Positions 14,292 through 23,815 of a stretch of DNA of 64,000 nt are shown piece by piece. Location: contig CAJJBE010000002.1 in assembly GCA_905182335.1 (NCBI GenBank), positions 1 through 64,000 on the forward strand, written 5' to 3'. The position numbers and the translations under genes were made by a program. Each line of letters starts with the position of its first letter. Positions within the stretch are counted from its first letter, which is position 1. Source of the DNA: Flavobacteriales bacterium UBA4466. GTDB lineage: Bacteria > Bacteroidota > Bacteroidia > Flavobacteriales_D > Crocinitomicaceae. The notes below the pieces were generated by a model that made no database searches, was not told where the DNA came from, and saw only the letters and a program-made list of their open reading frames with translations.

Positions 14292-16202
14292 TTATTGTTT
14301 TTTTATAATTTTTAAGTTTTCCCCATTTGCTTTCAAAATATACATTCCGTCAGGTTGATTACTCAAATCGATACTAGTCTTGTTGGATAGCGTCGTTTTT
14401 CTTAAAACAATTTGACCATACAGATTCAATACCTCGCAATTAATTTCTGAAGCGTTTTTGCTGACAAGATAAAATTGAGAAGAACTAGGGTTTGGATATA
14501 CTTTAACCGATTTTAGTTCTTCAACTTCTATTAGCTGAGCATTTGGTTGAAAAGTATAAAATTCATATTCAGCTCTTTCTGGAGAAAGAAAAACAGAGTT
14601 ACTATTATGAGATCTGACATAAAACTTAATCTCTTCTCCACTTACTAGATAAGGGAGTTCAGCAGTATAGATTCCGTCATTTGCAAGAGCATCACCAAAA
14701 GACCCGTCATCGTGCATTGGGAATGAATTAAATTTTGAATTGTGTGGGCTTATGGTTGCCATTAACTCTACCTGGGTTGGGTTTGAAACCATTGCTTCTA
14801 CAAAATAACCATTCATACTTACTTGACTTATGACAGGGTTTGTCTGTGCTATTTCTGACAGATTTGATAGGTAAGAGTTACGTGCATTTATACTAGATAT
14901 TATACCTCCAAACCCCCAATTAGACCAAATAGCATTGTCTACATTTTCGTAAAATTGATTGATGTTAAAAAGTTTATATGGATCAGCTATAACTGATTGT
15001 TCAGCAATACTTTGGAGCTGATCTATCTCATTATTAATTGCTGAAGTATTGCTCATCGTCTCATTAAGAACGGTTCGAAGATGCGCCGTATATATTTTTC
15101 GGTATAAAGGATGATTCAATAGATAATCTAATAGAGGTCTTTCACCTATTGAAAATTGTGTTCCATATGGGTCATAGTTATATACTGGATCAGGGTTCCA
15201 GAAGTCGAATCCAAGAATTGCTCCTGTAAAGCTTTCGCTTAAATCCCAAGGAATCATTTGAAAAAGCCCATCTTCTGTTTGATATAGGTAATAGTTATGT
15301 ATGTAATATCCGTTATAAGTATCCAGGTTTAATGTTGCAGTGTTTACCGCAAAAGCCCATAAAGCTCTATCAATATTTAAAATACTATCTAATTCTGTAG
15401 TATTAAATTTTAGTGTATAAACAAGTCGCATAAGCTGCTCCCAACCATGTTCAGATTTTAAGTTATAACTATTGTAGTAAAGAGTACTATCCGCTCCAAG
15501 CCAACGAAGACTTGGTGGAGGACCTGACGCAGGGGTAGGGCTAGGGTCGCAAAACATGTCTATTGGGTCGCACTTGAACAATACTCCTTCTTTTTCTCCA
15601 AAATGCTTTTCACAAAATTGTTTGTTAATAGATTCAGTATTTACATAAAGCCCTAGGTAATCGTCTTGTACATGAAGTTTCAATAAATTAGCCTCTGGTG
15701 TTGGAAGATACTTCCTATAAATTTTACTAGCTATAAATTCTTTTGAAAATGTTGGGTCAAGCCAAGCATTAGCAAGCTTTATTTTTTTTTTACCCATTAA
15801 GGTTTGTCCAGATAGCCAATAGTTCATGTCTATATTGTATGGAACTTTAGGGTTCTGAACGTCATTCGGCAAACAAAATGTTGAATTTCCTTTATATCGA
15901 ACCCCAACAAAATCATGAAGAATTCCACTTAGATTAACTGTTGCAGGAATCCTATAAGACGGGTTGTTGAAAAATGATTCAACCAAAGTATCATGGTAAT
16001 TAGCTTCATAAAAATTGATGTAAAGATCTCTAATAGAGTCTTTGTCAAAAAGCCCCCCCTGTGCTTCGTAAAGGTTTTGGGGGTTGTAAATACTTTGTGT
16101 GTTTCCAGACAGCGAAATGAAAAGAGTAATAAAAAGTACTTTTAAGCTTAAAAAACAGCTAACATCATTGATGTTACGGAGTGGGGGTATAAATTTATTC
16201 AT
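14292..16202 (-). CDS. Secreted CotH-like protein with type IX sorting domain (636 aa)
   Basis: After a signal peptide (hydrophobic to GNTQS near residue 37), the body resembles the CotH family. Matching segments are VGVRYKGNSTF near residue 100, KKIKLANAWLDPTFSKEF, YLGLYVNTESI, EGVLFKCDP and the MIPWDLSESF active-site-like segment. CotH of Bacillus spores is a secreted protein kinase; bacterial homologues elsewhere are extracellular and mostly uncharacterised. A region with a chaplet of strands (PHNSKFNSFPMHDDGSFGD..NDGIYTAELP) follows. The last ~70 residues are a type A sorting domain (VYPNPSSSQFYL near 568, LYGQIV, QPDGMYILKA), so it is exported by the type IX system. A purely structural role is possible. 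Confidence 0.85.
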   Translation of the reverse strand: MNKFIPPLRNINDVSCFLSLKVLFITLFISLSGNTQSIYNPQNLYEAQGGLFDKDSIRDLYINFYEANYHDTLVESFFNNPSYRIPATVNLSGILHDFVGVRYKGNSTFCLPNDVQNPKVPYNIDMNYWLSGQTLMGKKKIKLANAWLDPTFSKEFIASKIYRKYLPTPEANLLKLHVQDDYLGLYVNTESINKQFCEKHFGEKEGVLFKCDPIDMFCDPSPTPASGPPPSLRWLGADSTLYYNSYNLKSEHGWEQLMRLVYTLKFNTTELDSILNIDRALWAFAVNTATLNLDTYNGYYIHNYYLYQTEDGLFQMIPWDLSESFTGAILGFDFWNPDPVYNYDPYGTQFSIGERPLLDYLLNHPLYRKIYTAHLRTVLNETMSNTSAINNEIDQLQSIAEQSVIADPYKLFNINQFYENVDNAIWSNWGFGGIISSINARNSYLSNLSEIAQTNPVISQVSMNGYFVEAMVSNPTQVELMATISPHNSKFNSFPMHDDGSFGDALANDGIYTAELPYLVSGEEIKFYVRSHNSNSVFLSPERAEYEFYTFQPNAQLIEVEELKSVKVYPNPSSSQFYLVSKNASEINCEVLNLYGQIVLRKTTLSNKTSIDLSNQPDGMYILKANGENLKIIKKQ

Positions 16203-16501
16203 GACTGGCTAAGTTACACTATTTATGATTAATGGTTGAAAAAAACACATCATATTGAGATATGAAAAAAGAGTCTTCTCCTTTCAGTGTTTGTTTTTTT
16301 GTCAAATATTGACATGTAAATAGGCAGGGATAACCAAGGAGATGAGAGTCATCGAGAGAGTAAATAAATAGTGGATTTAATGATAGATAGGAGGGAATTC
16401 TAGTATTGTGTAAAGCTTTTTTAACAAAGGAATTAATATCTAATTTGTATATTTATACACTCAAAATGATGATTCCAATAAAATTTAAAAAAATAAAAAA
16501 G

Positions 16502-17950
16502 ATGATTAGGATTGCAATTTCTTTACTTATAGTGGTCTCTTCATGTGTTTATAGCGCTCCTGTAACTACAACGAATGGAGCTACTAATACTAAAGTTTCA
16601 GCTTCTACCTCAGAATCTTTAGTCCTAACAGAAGGCATTTCTCCACGATATAAAGACGGAACTAACGAGCAAAACAAGGGTGATAAGTCAGGTATAGTTA
16701 GGCTTCATGGAAATATTATAGCAGCAGAAGGGTCAATTATTTACATCTATGAAACTGAAGCTAGAAATAAAGCTCTTCTTGATAGTACTGAGATACAAGG
16801 GGGGATGTTCGACTTTAAGAAAATTAAAGCCAACCGTGGAGTTTATGAGCTTGTTCTGGGCGCAGATGCAAACAACAAAACTCAAATCATCTTAAATCCT
16901 GACGAAAGTGATGTCTACATTGAGTTTCAGTCAAACAAATTATCAGGAACTAAACTTTCCAACAGCTCTAGTGAAAACACAGCATGGTTTAAATACATAA
17001 AGCTAGAGAACAAGAATAATAAAGAGATTAAAAATCTCAGAAAAGTGATGAGAGGCAGCGCATACAAATATAGAATAGAGGAACAAATCAAAGTGAAAGA
17101 GCTAGAGCTAGTTATGAGTCAGCACGAAATGATGGATACATATGCTGGGACATACTTCGCTAAAATGATATCTTGGAAAAACCCAAAGTACAGTAATTCT
17201 ATAGGGCGTTACTTCGAGGATTTAGACCCTCTTGATAACAGTCTTATTCACACAATGGCTATTAGTGAACGTATTCAGGCAATGATGATTAAATTTAGCA
17301 AGGGTGAAGAGAATGGCTTCCTAGCATGTGTCGACATCATTAAAGCTCACTTTGAACCTAATCCTGAAACTCTAGAAAGTGCACTTTATGCAATGCTTGA
17401 CGGGTTTTATAACACAGGGAAAGAAGATATCTGCCAGTATATTCTAGATAATTATATTTTCGATGAAGACTGTGGAGCTGACTTAAGTGATGTCATCAGA
17501 TCAAGAGCTCAAGGTATAATTAATCTTCAAATAGGAAAAACGCCTCCTAACTTCAATATAGAAGCTTATGGCGGAGGTAGAGTTAACTTGATGGAGACTG
17601 CCTCTAAAAACCAGTATACCCTTGTAATGTTTTGGGCATCATGGTGTCACAAATGTGAACAAGAAATACCAGCATTAGTTAAACTGCAGACTAAATGCGG
17701 AGCAAAAGGTTTTGAAGCTATCGGGGTTTCTATAGACCAAGTGCGCAAAAGTTGGACAGATATTATCGAAAATAGAGGTATGCAATACTTAAATGTTAGT
17801 CAACTTCAAGGATGGGATAGTCCTATTGTGAAAGACTATAAGATTACGGCAACTCCAACTTATTTCCTTTTAGACAATAAAGGTGAAATCGTTCTTAAGC
17901 CTAAACGTATTTATGAAGTTGAGGCATACTTAACTCAGAATCTTAAGTAA
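16502..17950 (+). CDS. Exported TlpA-like thiol-disulfide oxidoreductase with N-terminal DUF4369-like region (~482 aa)
   Basis: I chose ATG 16502 because MIRIAISLLIVVSSCVYSAP is a good signal peptide; ATG 16466 or an upstream TTG would only lengthen the n-region. Residues ~50-140 (VRLHGNIIAAEGSIIYIYE, LDSTEI..GMFDFKKI) fit the DUF4369 domain common in Bacteroidota periplasmic thioredoxins. A long helical linker follows. A thioredoxin fold near residues 355-480 has the active site WCHKC (Cys382 and Cys385), VMFWASWC and TPTYFLLDNKG with cis-Pro. The role would be reduction or isomerisation of disulfides in exported proteins or cytochrome maturation. It stands alone with no cytochrome genes nearby. 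Confidence 0.82.
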   Translation: MIRIAISLLIVVSSCVYSAPVTTTNGATNTKVSASTSESLVLTEGISPRYKDGTNEQNKGDKSGIVRLHGNIIAAEGSIIYIYETEARNKALLDSTEIQGGMFDFKKIKANRGVYELVLGADANNKTQIILNPDESDVYIEFQSNKLSGTKLSNSSSENTAWFKYIKLENKNNKEIKNLRKVMRGSAYKYRIEEQIKVKELELVMSQHEMMDTYAGTYFAKMISWKNPKYSNSIGRYFEDLDPLDNSLIHTMAISERIQAMMIKFSKGEENGFLACVDIIKAHFEPNPETLESALYAMLDGFYNTGKEDICQYILDNYIFDEDCGADLSDVIRSRAQGIINLQIGKTPPNFNIEAYGGGRVNLMETASKNQYTLVMFWASWCHKCEQEIPALVKLQTKCGAKGFEAIGVSIDQVRKSWTDIIENRGMQYLNVSQLQGWDSPIVKDYKITATPTYFLLDNKGEIVLKPKRIYEVEAYLTQNLK

Positions 17951-18136
17951 ATCCTGTTTTATCAACTTTCTAAGTTGTCTTGAAGTTCATGCCCTCAACA
18001 CCCTTTTTTATAGAGATATGATTTTATTTCCGCAGTGATTCCTCCGATTTTTGAGATAGGATTCCCTGTGAACAATTAGATGATAAAAGAGCAATTTTAA
18101 ATTGCTTATATTTAAAGAGTAATTAAGACAGCTGCT

Positions 18137-18478
18137 ATGAAAAAAGAAATGAAAATTCTATTTATACTATTAGCACTATTTGTATTTAATTCACATTCTC
18201 AAAAAGTGTTTTCTGTTGACTACGCTAGTCAAGCAGATATTAAAGTGTTTGTTGTTGACTATTCTAGTCAAGCAGATCTGAAAGTTTTTAAAGTAGACTA
18301 TTCTAGTCAAGCAGGTAAAAATGATGGGGCCTGGTTTTTTGTCGACTATGCTAGTCAGTCGGATAAAAAGATATTTTTTGTTGACTATGCTAGTCAAGCA
18401 GATATTAAAGTTTTTTTTGTCGATTATAAAAGTCAATGTGGATGGGAACGGTCATCAAAAAAGCCATTTTTTTACTAA
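18137..18478 (+). CDS. Small secreted repeat protein, DUF6150-like (113 aa)
   Basis: The signal peptide (to SHSQ near residue 22) is followed by six imperfect repeats of about 12 residues with consensus KVFxVDYxSQADI. The third has an insertion (GKNDGAW) and the last ends in SQCGW. This pattern matches what I recall of the family DUF6150, whose role is unknown. Such short Tyr/Asp/Gln repeats with alternating beta strands could form a small beta-solenoid or propeller-like wrap. The 36 bp DNA repeat at 18205-18435 is only its coding consequence. An alternative start is the ATG at 18149 (MKILFIL). No sorting domain is visible. It stands alone between the thioredoxin-like and endonuclease genes. 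Confidence 0.78.
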   Translation: MKKEMKILFILLALFVFNSHSQKVFSVDYASQADIKVFVVDYSSQADLKVFKVDYSSQAGKNDGAWFFVDYASQSDKKIFFVDYASQADIKVFFVDYKSQCGWERSSKKPFFY

Positions 18479-18557
18479 AGAAAAAAGCAACAAGAACACA
18501 TTTAGGGCATTGAAATAAGGATATGTTAAAGTTTAGAATGTTGAACAGATCGTAAAT

Positions 18558-18565
18558 TATATTTG
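18558..18565 (+). promoter_or_regulatory. -7 element TATATTTG before the endonuclease gene
   Basis: A perfect TAnnTTTG match 4 nt before the ATG at 18570. A TTG at 18541 gives only 14 nt spacing, so the upstream element is uncertain. The transcript would be leaderless or nearly so. Confidence 0.4.
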
Positions 18566-18569
18566 CCAC

Positions 18570-19454
18570 ATGAAATTAATTCTTTCATCTTTTTTCGTTT
18601 TAACACTCCTTACGTGTATTCATCCAAATGAGAAGTTTTTTGTACAAAGTAATGTTCCAGTTTTTCAAGAAGATACTGAAGATACATGGACTATCGAAAA
18701 AGAATCTCAATTAAAAATTCCTATCGGATACTATGACCCAGCTATTGGATTTAAAGGGGAGCCACTTAAAACCCAACTAAACCTCATAATTAAAGACCAT
18801 GTAGAATTTCCATATACTAGCAAGCGCACGGATGTTTGGGATATCCTTAAAGAAACAGACAGAGATACTTTAAACCCCAATAATGTTCTTTTGATTTATT
18901 CAGGGTGGTCTAAAGATGCCAATCTAGAGTATGATTCCGGTAGGGGCTGGTCAAGAGAACATGTTTGGGCTAAATCTCATGGTAATTTTGGAACAGTTTC
19001 AGGAGCAGGAACTGATGTACATGCCTTAAGGCCATGTGATGTAAGTGTTAATAGTGCTAGAAACAATCGTTGGTTTGCTGAATGCTCAGCAGAATATATT
19101 GACAGAGATGGACCAACAGGAAGTTATACAAGCAAATCGTTATGGGTTTGGAAGCCAAATAATGATGTAAAAGGAGATGTCGCTAGAATGATATTCTACA
19201 TGGCTACTCGGTATGAAGGTTTTGGAACAGAACCAGACTTAGAAGTTGTTGATTATATTCCTGCTAAATCTAAATATAATGAGCCAGTTCATGCAAAATT
19301 ATCAGATTTGATTCAGTGGCATTTAGATGACCCAGTTGATGATTGGGAAAGAAACAGAAATAACATCATTTATGGCAAATATCAGAAGAATAGAAATCCA
19401 TTTATTGACCATCCTGAATATGCTGAACTTATTTGGGGTGCTATTCATGATTAA
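18570..19454 (+). CDS. Secreted endonuclease I family nuclease (294 aa)
   Basis: A putative lipobox (LTLLTC, Cys16) or signal peptide precedes a domain typical of endonuclease I: YYDPAIGFKGEPLKTQL, IYSGWSKDANLEYDSGRGW, the beta-beta-alpha-metal active site WSREHVWAKSHG, DVHALRPCDV.VNSARNN, and a late RMIFYMATRYEG. The His of EHVW and the Asn of ARNN fit the metal-binding site of this superfamily. The enzymes degrade extracellular or periplasmic DNA and RNA for nutrition or protection. The length is a little above the ~230-250 aa bare domain. No type IX sorting domain is present at its C-terminus (IWGAIHD). A -7 element lies just upstream and a terminator candidate downstream. Confidence 0.88.
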   Translation: MKLILSSFFVLTLLTCIHPNEKFFVQSNVPVFQEDTEDTWTIEKESQLKIPIGYYDPAIGFKGEPLKTQLNLIIKDHVEFPYTSKRTDVWDILKETDRDTLNPNNVLLIYSGWSKDANLEYDSGRGWSREHVWAKSHGNFGTVSGAGTDVHALRPCDVSVNSARNNRWFAECSAEYIDRDGPTGSYTSKSLWVWKPNNDVKGDVARMIFYMATRYEGFGTEPDLEVVDYIPAKSKYNEPVHAKLSDLIQWHLDDPVDDWERNRNNIIYGKYQKNRNPFIDHPEYAELIWGAIHD

Positions 19455-19572
19455 ACAACAACTATAAGGTTTTTTATTCTATCCTAGGTTTATTTAAGGG
19501 AGATAGCCAATCTAATGGCAGGTGTTTTTGCACAAATAAAAAGCACTGCCTTTGATGTTTCGATAAATTAAA

Positions 19573-19600
19573 AACCGCTAGCATAAGCGGTAAAATTTTT
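19573..19600 (+). terminator. Terminator candidate after the endonuclease gene
   Basis: A stem of ACCGCT with AGCGGT, AGCATA loop, then AAAATTTTT. The T tract is delayed by four A residues, so efficiency is uncertain. Confidence 0.5.
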
Positions 19601-19689
19601 CATTATTAACTAATTATTATGAAATAATTTACGCTTCTGTTAGCGGCTCTTATATGGGTTTAGTTTCTAATGAAACCGGATATACTTCT

Positions 19690-20136
19690 TTAGTTATTTA
19701 ATAAGGTTTTAACTGTATTTGCAATTATTTTCCCATCAGCTTTTCCAGCGAGCTTCCCTGACAAAACGCCCATTACTTTCCCCATATCTTGAAGGCCAGA
19801 TGCACCAGTAGCAGATATAGCCGTTTCAACTTCTTTTTTTATTTCTTCTTCAGACATCATTTCTGGCATATATGCGTTAATAATCTCAGCTTCAAATTTT
19901 TCATCAGCTGCCAAGTCTTCACGGCCTTCTTTTATATACAGGTTGTAGGTCTCAACACGTTGTTTATGAAGCTTCATTACTATTTTCATAGCGGTAGCAT
20001 CAGAGACCTCGCCTGTCCCTGCAGTTGCTTCTAAAAGAAGTTTGGATTTGATGTCCCTAAGAGCTGAAAGCTTCTCTTTTTCTCTGGCTAACATCGCTTT
20101 TTTAATGTCAGTATTAATTGTATCAATGAATGCCAT
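19690..20136 (-). CDS. GatB/YqeY domain protein (148 aa)
   Basis: A stand-alone YqeY-type protein, which is the tail domain of GatB amidotransferase subunits. The length (~148 aa) and motifs fit: LSALRDIKSKLLLE near residue 23, KLHKQRVETYNLYIKEGREDLAADEK, YMPEMMSEEEI and a C-terminal GKVMGVLSGKLAGKADGK. These proteins are thought to bind tRNA-like ligands and may aid amidation of misacylated tRNA, but the role is not settled. It starts 2 bp after ftsZ and is likely co-transcribed with it, a common arrangement in Bacteroidota. It is the last gene of the dcw cluster here. Confidence 0.9.
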   Translation of the reverse strand: MAFIDTINTDIKKAMLAREKEKLSALRDIKSKLLLEATAGTGEVSDATAMKIVMKLHKQRVETYNLYIKEGREDLAADEKFEAEIINAYMPEMMSEEEIKKEVETAISATGASGLQDMGKVMGVLSGKLAGKADGKIIANTVKTLLNN

Positions 20137-20138
20137 TA

Positions 20139-21701
20139 CTAATCTACGTTATCGTGTAAAAATGAATTATTACTGTTTAGCGAGGTGCCATTTTCGTCTT
20201 TTGATATACTAAACCTGCTATTATTGTCTGATTCACTTGGAGTAGAGTCGTCTAATTGGATGTTTCTTCTAACATATGCCGGTTCATTTTCAAATTCTTG
20301 AATACCGTCTGCTTTTTTCAAGCGTTGAGTATACTGTTGAATACGAGATATTCTTTCTTGAGAACGCTTTTGTTGTTCTTCTGGTGAAAGTGTATGTTTA
20401 GCTTCACTAGCTTCACTAGCTTCTAAATTCATTGACTCTTCAGCCTTGTCATCTAAAACAACACGAGTAATTATCGTTTCTTCCTCTTTAGCATTTTCAA
20501 TAGTAGGTGTTGGTTCCCAAACTAAATCAATTTCTTCTTGTTTTTCAACAGTTTCTTTTGGTTCAGAAACAAGAGTTTCTCTAATTTCTTTAGCTTTTAA
20601 GAAAGGTTCTTCTTCAACTTCGTTATTATCATTCCACTGGGGGTCCTGCGTTGGAGATTCAAGTGGAGTTGTAAATTCATTGACCTTTTCTTCAGCTAAT
20701 TTCGTCACTTGTCTTTCAGGTGCTTTTTCAAAACCTGTTAATGGAGAAGAGGAGAATCCTGTTGCTATAACAGTAACACTAATCTTATCTCCTAATGTAT
20801 CGTCTTTAGCATGTCCAAAGATTACATCTGCAGTTGATCCGGCAGCTTCTTGAATATAGTCAGTGATTTCAGTAATTTCATCCATCAATACTTCCTTATC
20901 TCCGTATGTGATGTTCAATAATACATATTCAGCTCCACTGATATCATTATCATTTAATAATGGGGATTCTAATGCTTCTTGAACTGCTTTTACTGCTCTG
21001 TTGTCACCTTCTCCGGTTGCACTTCCCATAATAGCAACGCCACTATCTTTCATAACCGTGCTAACATCGTTGAAATCGACATTAATTGCTCCAGTTACAG
21101 CAATCACTTCAGCGATACCTTTTGCGGCAGTAGCTAAAATATTATCTGCTTGTGAAAATGCCTCACCTATTGAAAGGTTCCCCGTGATTTCACGTAAACG
21201 TTCGTTGTTAATTACAAGGAGTGTATCAACATTTTGGCGCATTGACTCTAATCCCTCTTCAGCTTGCATACGTCTTTTTCGACCTTCAAAATTGAAAGGA
21301 ACAGTAACTATGCCAACAGTTAAGATCCCCATTTCTTTAGCTACCTGAGCAATTACAGGAGCAGCACCAGTTCCGGTTCCACCACCCATACCTGCAGTAA
21401 CGAAAACCATTTTGGCATCTTTTCCTAAATAATCTCTAATTTCTTCAATGTTCTCAACTGCAGCATTTTTACCAATCTCTGGCAATGATCCTGCGCCTCT
21501 TCCTTCGGTTAATGAAGGGCCAAGTTGAATTTTGTGAGGAACGGGAGAAATTTCTAATGCTTGTAAATCTGTATTACAAACTAAAAACTCTACACCTTTA
21601 ATTCCTTCACTGTACATATGGTTCACGGCATTTCCACCTCCGCCTCCTACACCAATAACTTTGATAATTGATGATGTTTCTTTTGGTAATTCAAAATCCA
21701 T
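20139..21701 (-). CDS. ftsZ: Cell division GTPase FtsZ (520 aa)
   Basis: FtsZ polymerises into the cytokinetic ring. The tubulin signature GGGTGTG is at residues 106-112, with VIGVGGGGGNAVNHM at 15-29 and the NNERLREI/ADNIL segments. The GTPase core ends near residue 325. A long acidic linker (TLVSEPKETVEKQEEI and so on) follows, and the conserved tail EPAYVRRNIQLDD near residue 477 fits the Bacteroidota-type C-terminal peptide that binds FtsA. About 35 residues follow that peptide, an extra tail. The gene is preceded by ftsA (37 bp) and followed by yqeY. It is the canonical end of the dcw cluster. Confidence 0.98.
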   Translation of the reverse strand: MDFELPKETSSIIKVIGVGGGGGNAVNHMYSEGIKGVEFLVCNTDLQALEISPVPHKIQLGPSLTEGRGAGSLPEIGKNAAVENIEEIRDYLGKDAKMVFVTAGMGGGTGTGAAPVIAQVAKEMGILTVGIVTVPFNFEGRKRRMQAEEGLESMRQNVDTLLVINNERLREITGNLSIGEAFSQADNILATAAKGIAEVIAVTGAINVDFNDVSTVMKDSGVAIMGSATGEGDNRAVKAVQEALESPLLNDNDISGAEYVLLNITYGDKEVLMDEITEITDYIQEAAGSTADVIFGHAKDDTLGDKISVTVIATGFSSSPLTGFEKAPERQVTKLAEEKVNEFTTPLESPTQDPQWNDNNEVEEEPFLKAKEIRETLVSEPKETVEKQEEIDLVWEPTPTIENAKEEETIITRVVLDDKAEESMNLEASEASEAKHTLSPEEQQKRSQERISRIQQYTQRLKKADGIQEFENEPAYVRRNIQLDDSTPSESDNNSRFSISKDENGTSLNSNNSFLHDNVD

Positions 21702-21738
21702 GGCAATTATATTTAATAGTTGTGTTGTCTAATATCTA

Positions 21739-23016
21739 TTAATCTTCTTCAGCAAACCAATCTTTACTCTTTTTAACAATTGAGTCAAAGAAAGATCCTC
21801 TTGTTTTTTCTGAATGCGTTTTTACTTCTCCTGTAGCTGCGGGCTTTGAAATAGTAGCTTTTTCCAGATCCTCAAATCCTTTAAGTACAAGTCCAATACC
21901 CGTTGCATACATTGGGCTTTTAATTGTTTCGTTGTTTGTGTTTGATAAATGTTCTGTAGGATATCCAATTCGGGTATCCATACCAGTGACGTACTCAAAC
22001 AACTGTGTTATGTGATCTAATTGAGCCCCACCTCCCGTAACAACGATTCCACCGATTAGTTTCTTTTCAAAACCAGAATTTTTGATTTCAAAATGCACTA
22101 ATTCAATGATTTCTTCCATTCGTGCTTGGATGATGCTTGAAAGATTTCGTAATGTGATTTCTCTTGCCGGCCGTCCTTTCAGTCCAGGGATAGATACAAC
22201 AACATTTTCTTGACTCTCGCTTGCTACAGCAGAACCGAATTGTTGTTTTACCATTTCCGCTTTTCGCTTCATAATTGTACAGCCCTCTTTAATATCTTCA
22301 GTAATTGCATTACCTCCAAATGGAATAACAGCTGTATGACGAATAATACCCTCATGGAAAATGGCAACATCTGTTGTTCCACCTCCGATGTCAACAAGTA
22401 CTACACCTGCTTCTTTTTCTTCTTCAGTTAAAACTGCATCAGCAGAAGCTATCGGCTCAAGAATGATATTTTTCACTTTCAATCCAGCGCGTTCAACACA
22501 TTTATGAATATTCATTGATGCACCAACGTTTCCTGTAATAATGTGGAAATTGGCTTCTAGGCGAACTCCTGACATTCCAATTGGATCTTTGATTCCTTGT
22601 TCGTTGTCAATAATATACTCTTGTGGTAAAACAGTAATTATTTGTTCACCTGGAGGCATTGCCATTTTATACATGTCGTCAACTAAGCGGTCAATGTCTA
22701 GTTGTGCAATTTCATTCTCAAGGTTTGTTCTTGTAAGAATACCTCTGTGCTGAATGCTCTTAATGTGCTGTCCAGCGATACCAACATTTACGGTGTTTAT
22801 TGTTAATTCACCTTCAACACGCTCTTCCGCTTCAGCAACAGCTCCACGAATCGAAAGTATTGTTTTGTCAATATTTGAGACCATTCCACGAGTAACACCA
22901 AGGGAGTCTGTTTTTCCCATAGATAAAATTTCAATTTTACCGTGCTCGTCCATTTGACCAACAAAACATGCAATTTTTGTTGTTCCAATATCTAATCCTA
23001 CAATTATTTTACTCAT
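21739..23016 (-). CDS. ftsA: Cell division protein FtsA (425 aa)
   Basis: An actin-like ATPase that anchors FtsZ to the inner membrane. GLDIGTTKIACFVGQ at the N-terminus is the phosphate-1 motif; the second is VVLVDIGGGTTDVAIF near residue 203, and GGIVVTGGGAQLDH near 338 is the adenosine motif. The end (RGSFFDSIVKKSKDWFAEED) is an amphipathic helix that fits the usual membrane-targeting sequence. The length is normal. It overlaps ftsQ by 8 bp, indicating translational coupling. Confidence 0.97.
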   Translation of the reverse strand: MSKIIVGLDIGTTKIACFVGQMDEHGKIEILSMGKTDSLGVTRGMVSNIDKTILSIRGAVAEAEERVEGELTINTVNVGIAGQHIKSIQHRGILTRTNLENEIAQLDIDRLVDDMYKMAMPPGEQIITVLPQEYIIDNEQGIKDPIGMSGVRLEANFHIITGNVGASMNIHKCVERAGLKVKNIILEPIASADAVLTEEEKEAGVVLVDIGGGTTDVAIFHEGIIRHTAVIPFGGNAITEDIKEGCTIMKRKAEMVKQQFGSAVASESQENVVVSIPGLKGRPAREITLRNLSSIIQARMEEIIELVHFEIKNSGFEKKLIGGIVVTGGGAQLDHITQLFEYVTGMDTRIGYPTEHLSNTNNETIKSPMYATGIGLVLKGFEDLEKATISKPAATGEVKTHSEKTRGSFFDSIVKKSKDWFAEED

Positions 23017-23815
23017 TTATATTCTTTTTCTTGCAAACTATTTGGTCTTCATATTTGAGGCTAATCTCTGCATATTTGGTCCAGCCCTCGTATGCTATTG
23101 CCTCGGTATAAAATATTCTTAACTTATCAAACTTGGACTCAACTTCTTGAATTGAATGAGCAGCTCCAAATATTATTTTTTGATCCCCAACCAAAGGAAC
23201 TAGGATAAAATCACCGTTCGTTTCTAAGTGGATTTGTCCCACCATTGAATGGAACAAAGGGTCATTACAAACATAATCGGAAATACGGTAGATGTCATCT
23301 AGTTTTCGAATACTTATTAAGGAATCATTGTTAATAATTTCACTGACTGAAACACTGTTAATTTTATCATCTATTTCCCCTGTAAAGACGAGTATTCTAG
23401 CCGTATGAGAAGGGGTCGTAGACATTGTGTTTCCTTCTGAATCTAAGTAGAATGTTTCACCAGATTTATTAAAAATTCGCGCAATCGGCTTTCTTACGCG
23501 CACATCAACCTGCCATTCACCATTAATTTCTTGGAAAACATCAACAGATTTAACTTGTGATATAGAGCCTATAAACTGCTCCACAGACTCAGGGTCAAGC
23601 TCTTCCCTTGTCTGTCCTTTAAAGAGAAAACCTTTTAGTTTTAAACGTTCTAAGAGCTCATGTTCTGTAATAAAAGCATTCTCATCATTCATGTGAATAA
23701 TGACTTTTGGCTCTAGCAAAAGATGAGTGTCTAAATCTGATTTTATTTTAATACTTAATGCAATTATCGAAATTCCAAAAAGAGACCAAAGCACTATTTT
23801 TATCCAATTTTTCAT
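23009..23815 (-). CDS. ftsQ: Cell division protein FtsQ (268 aa)
   Basis: Identified by location between murC and ftsA and by architecture: a short cytoplasmic N-terminus, one transmembrane helix (IKIVLWSLFGISIIALSIKI at ~5-24), then a periplasmic region. The segment VEQFIGSISQVKSVDVFQEINGEW...RVRKPIARI resembles the POTRA and beta domain of FtsQ. FtsQ recruits later division proteins such as FtsL and FtsB. Overlaps with murC (4 bp) and ftsA (8 bp) support coupled translation. Sequence identity to other FtsQ proteins is expected to be low. Confidence 0.88.
   Translation of the reverse strand: MKNWIKIVLWSLFGISIIALSIKIKSDLDTHLLLEPKVIIHMNDENAFITEHELLERLKLKGFLFKGQTREELDPESVEQFIGSISQVKSVDVFQEINGEWQVDVRVRKPIARIFNKSGETFYLDSEGNTMSTTPSHTARILVFTGEIDDKINSVSVSEIINNDSLISIRKLDDIYRISDYVCNDPLFHSMVGQIHLETNGDFILVPLVGDQKIIFGAAHSIQEVESKFDKLRIFYTEAIAYEGWTKYAEISLKYEDQIVCKKKNINE

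Noticed and set aside
18200-18440. 36 bp periodic repeats resembling a CRISPR array
   Set aside because: The repeats are in frame and code the VDYxSQAD protein repeat; there are no unique spacers and no cas genes.
19789-23016. + strand reading frames opposite ftsZ, ftsA and yqeY
   Set aside because: Overlap strong conserved genes on the other strand and show no protein-like composition.
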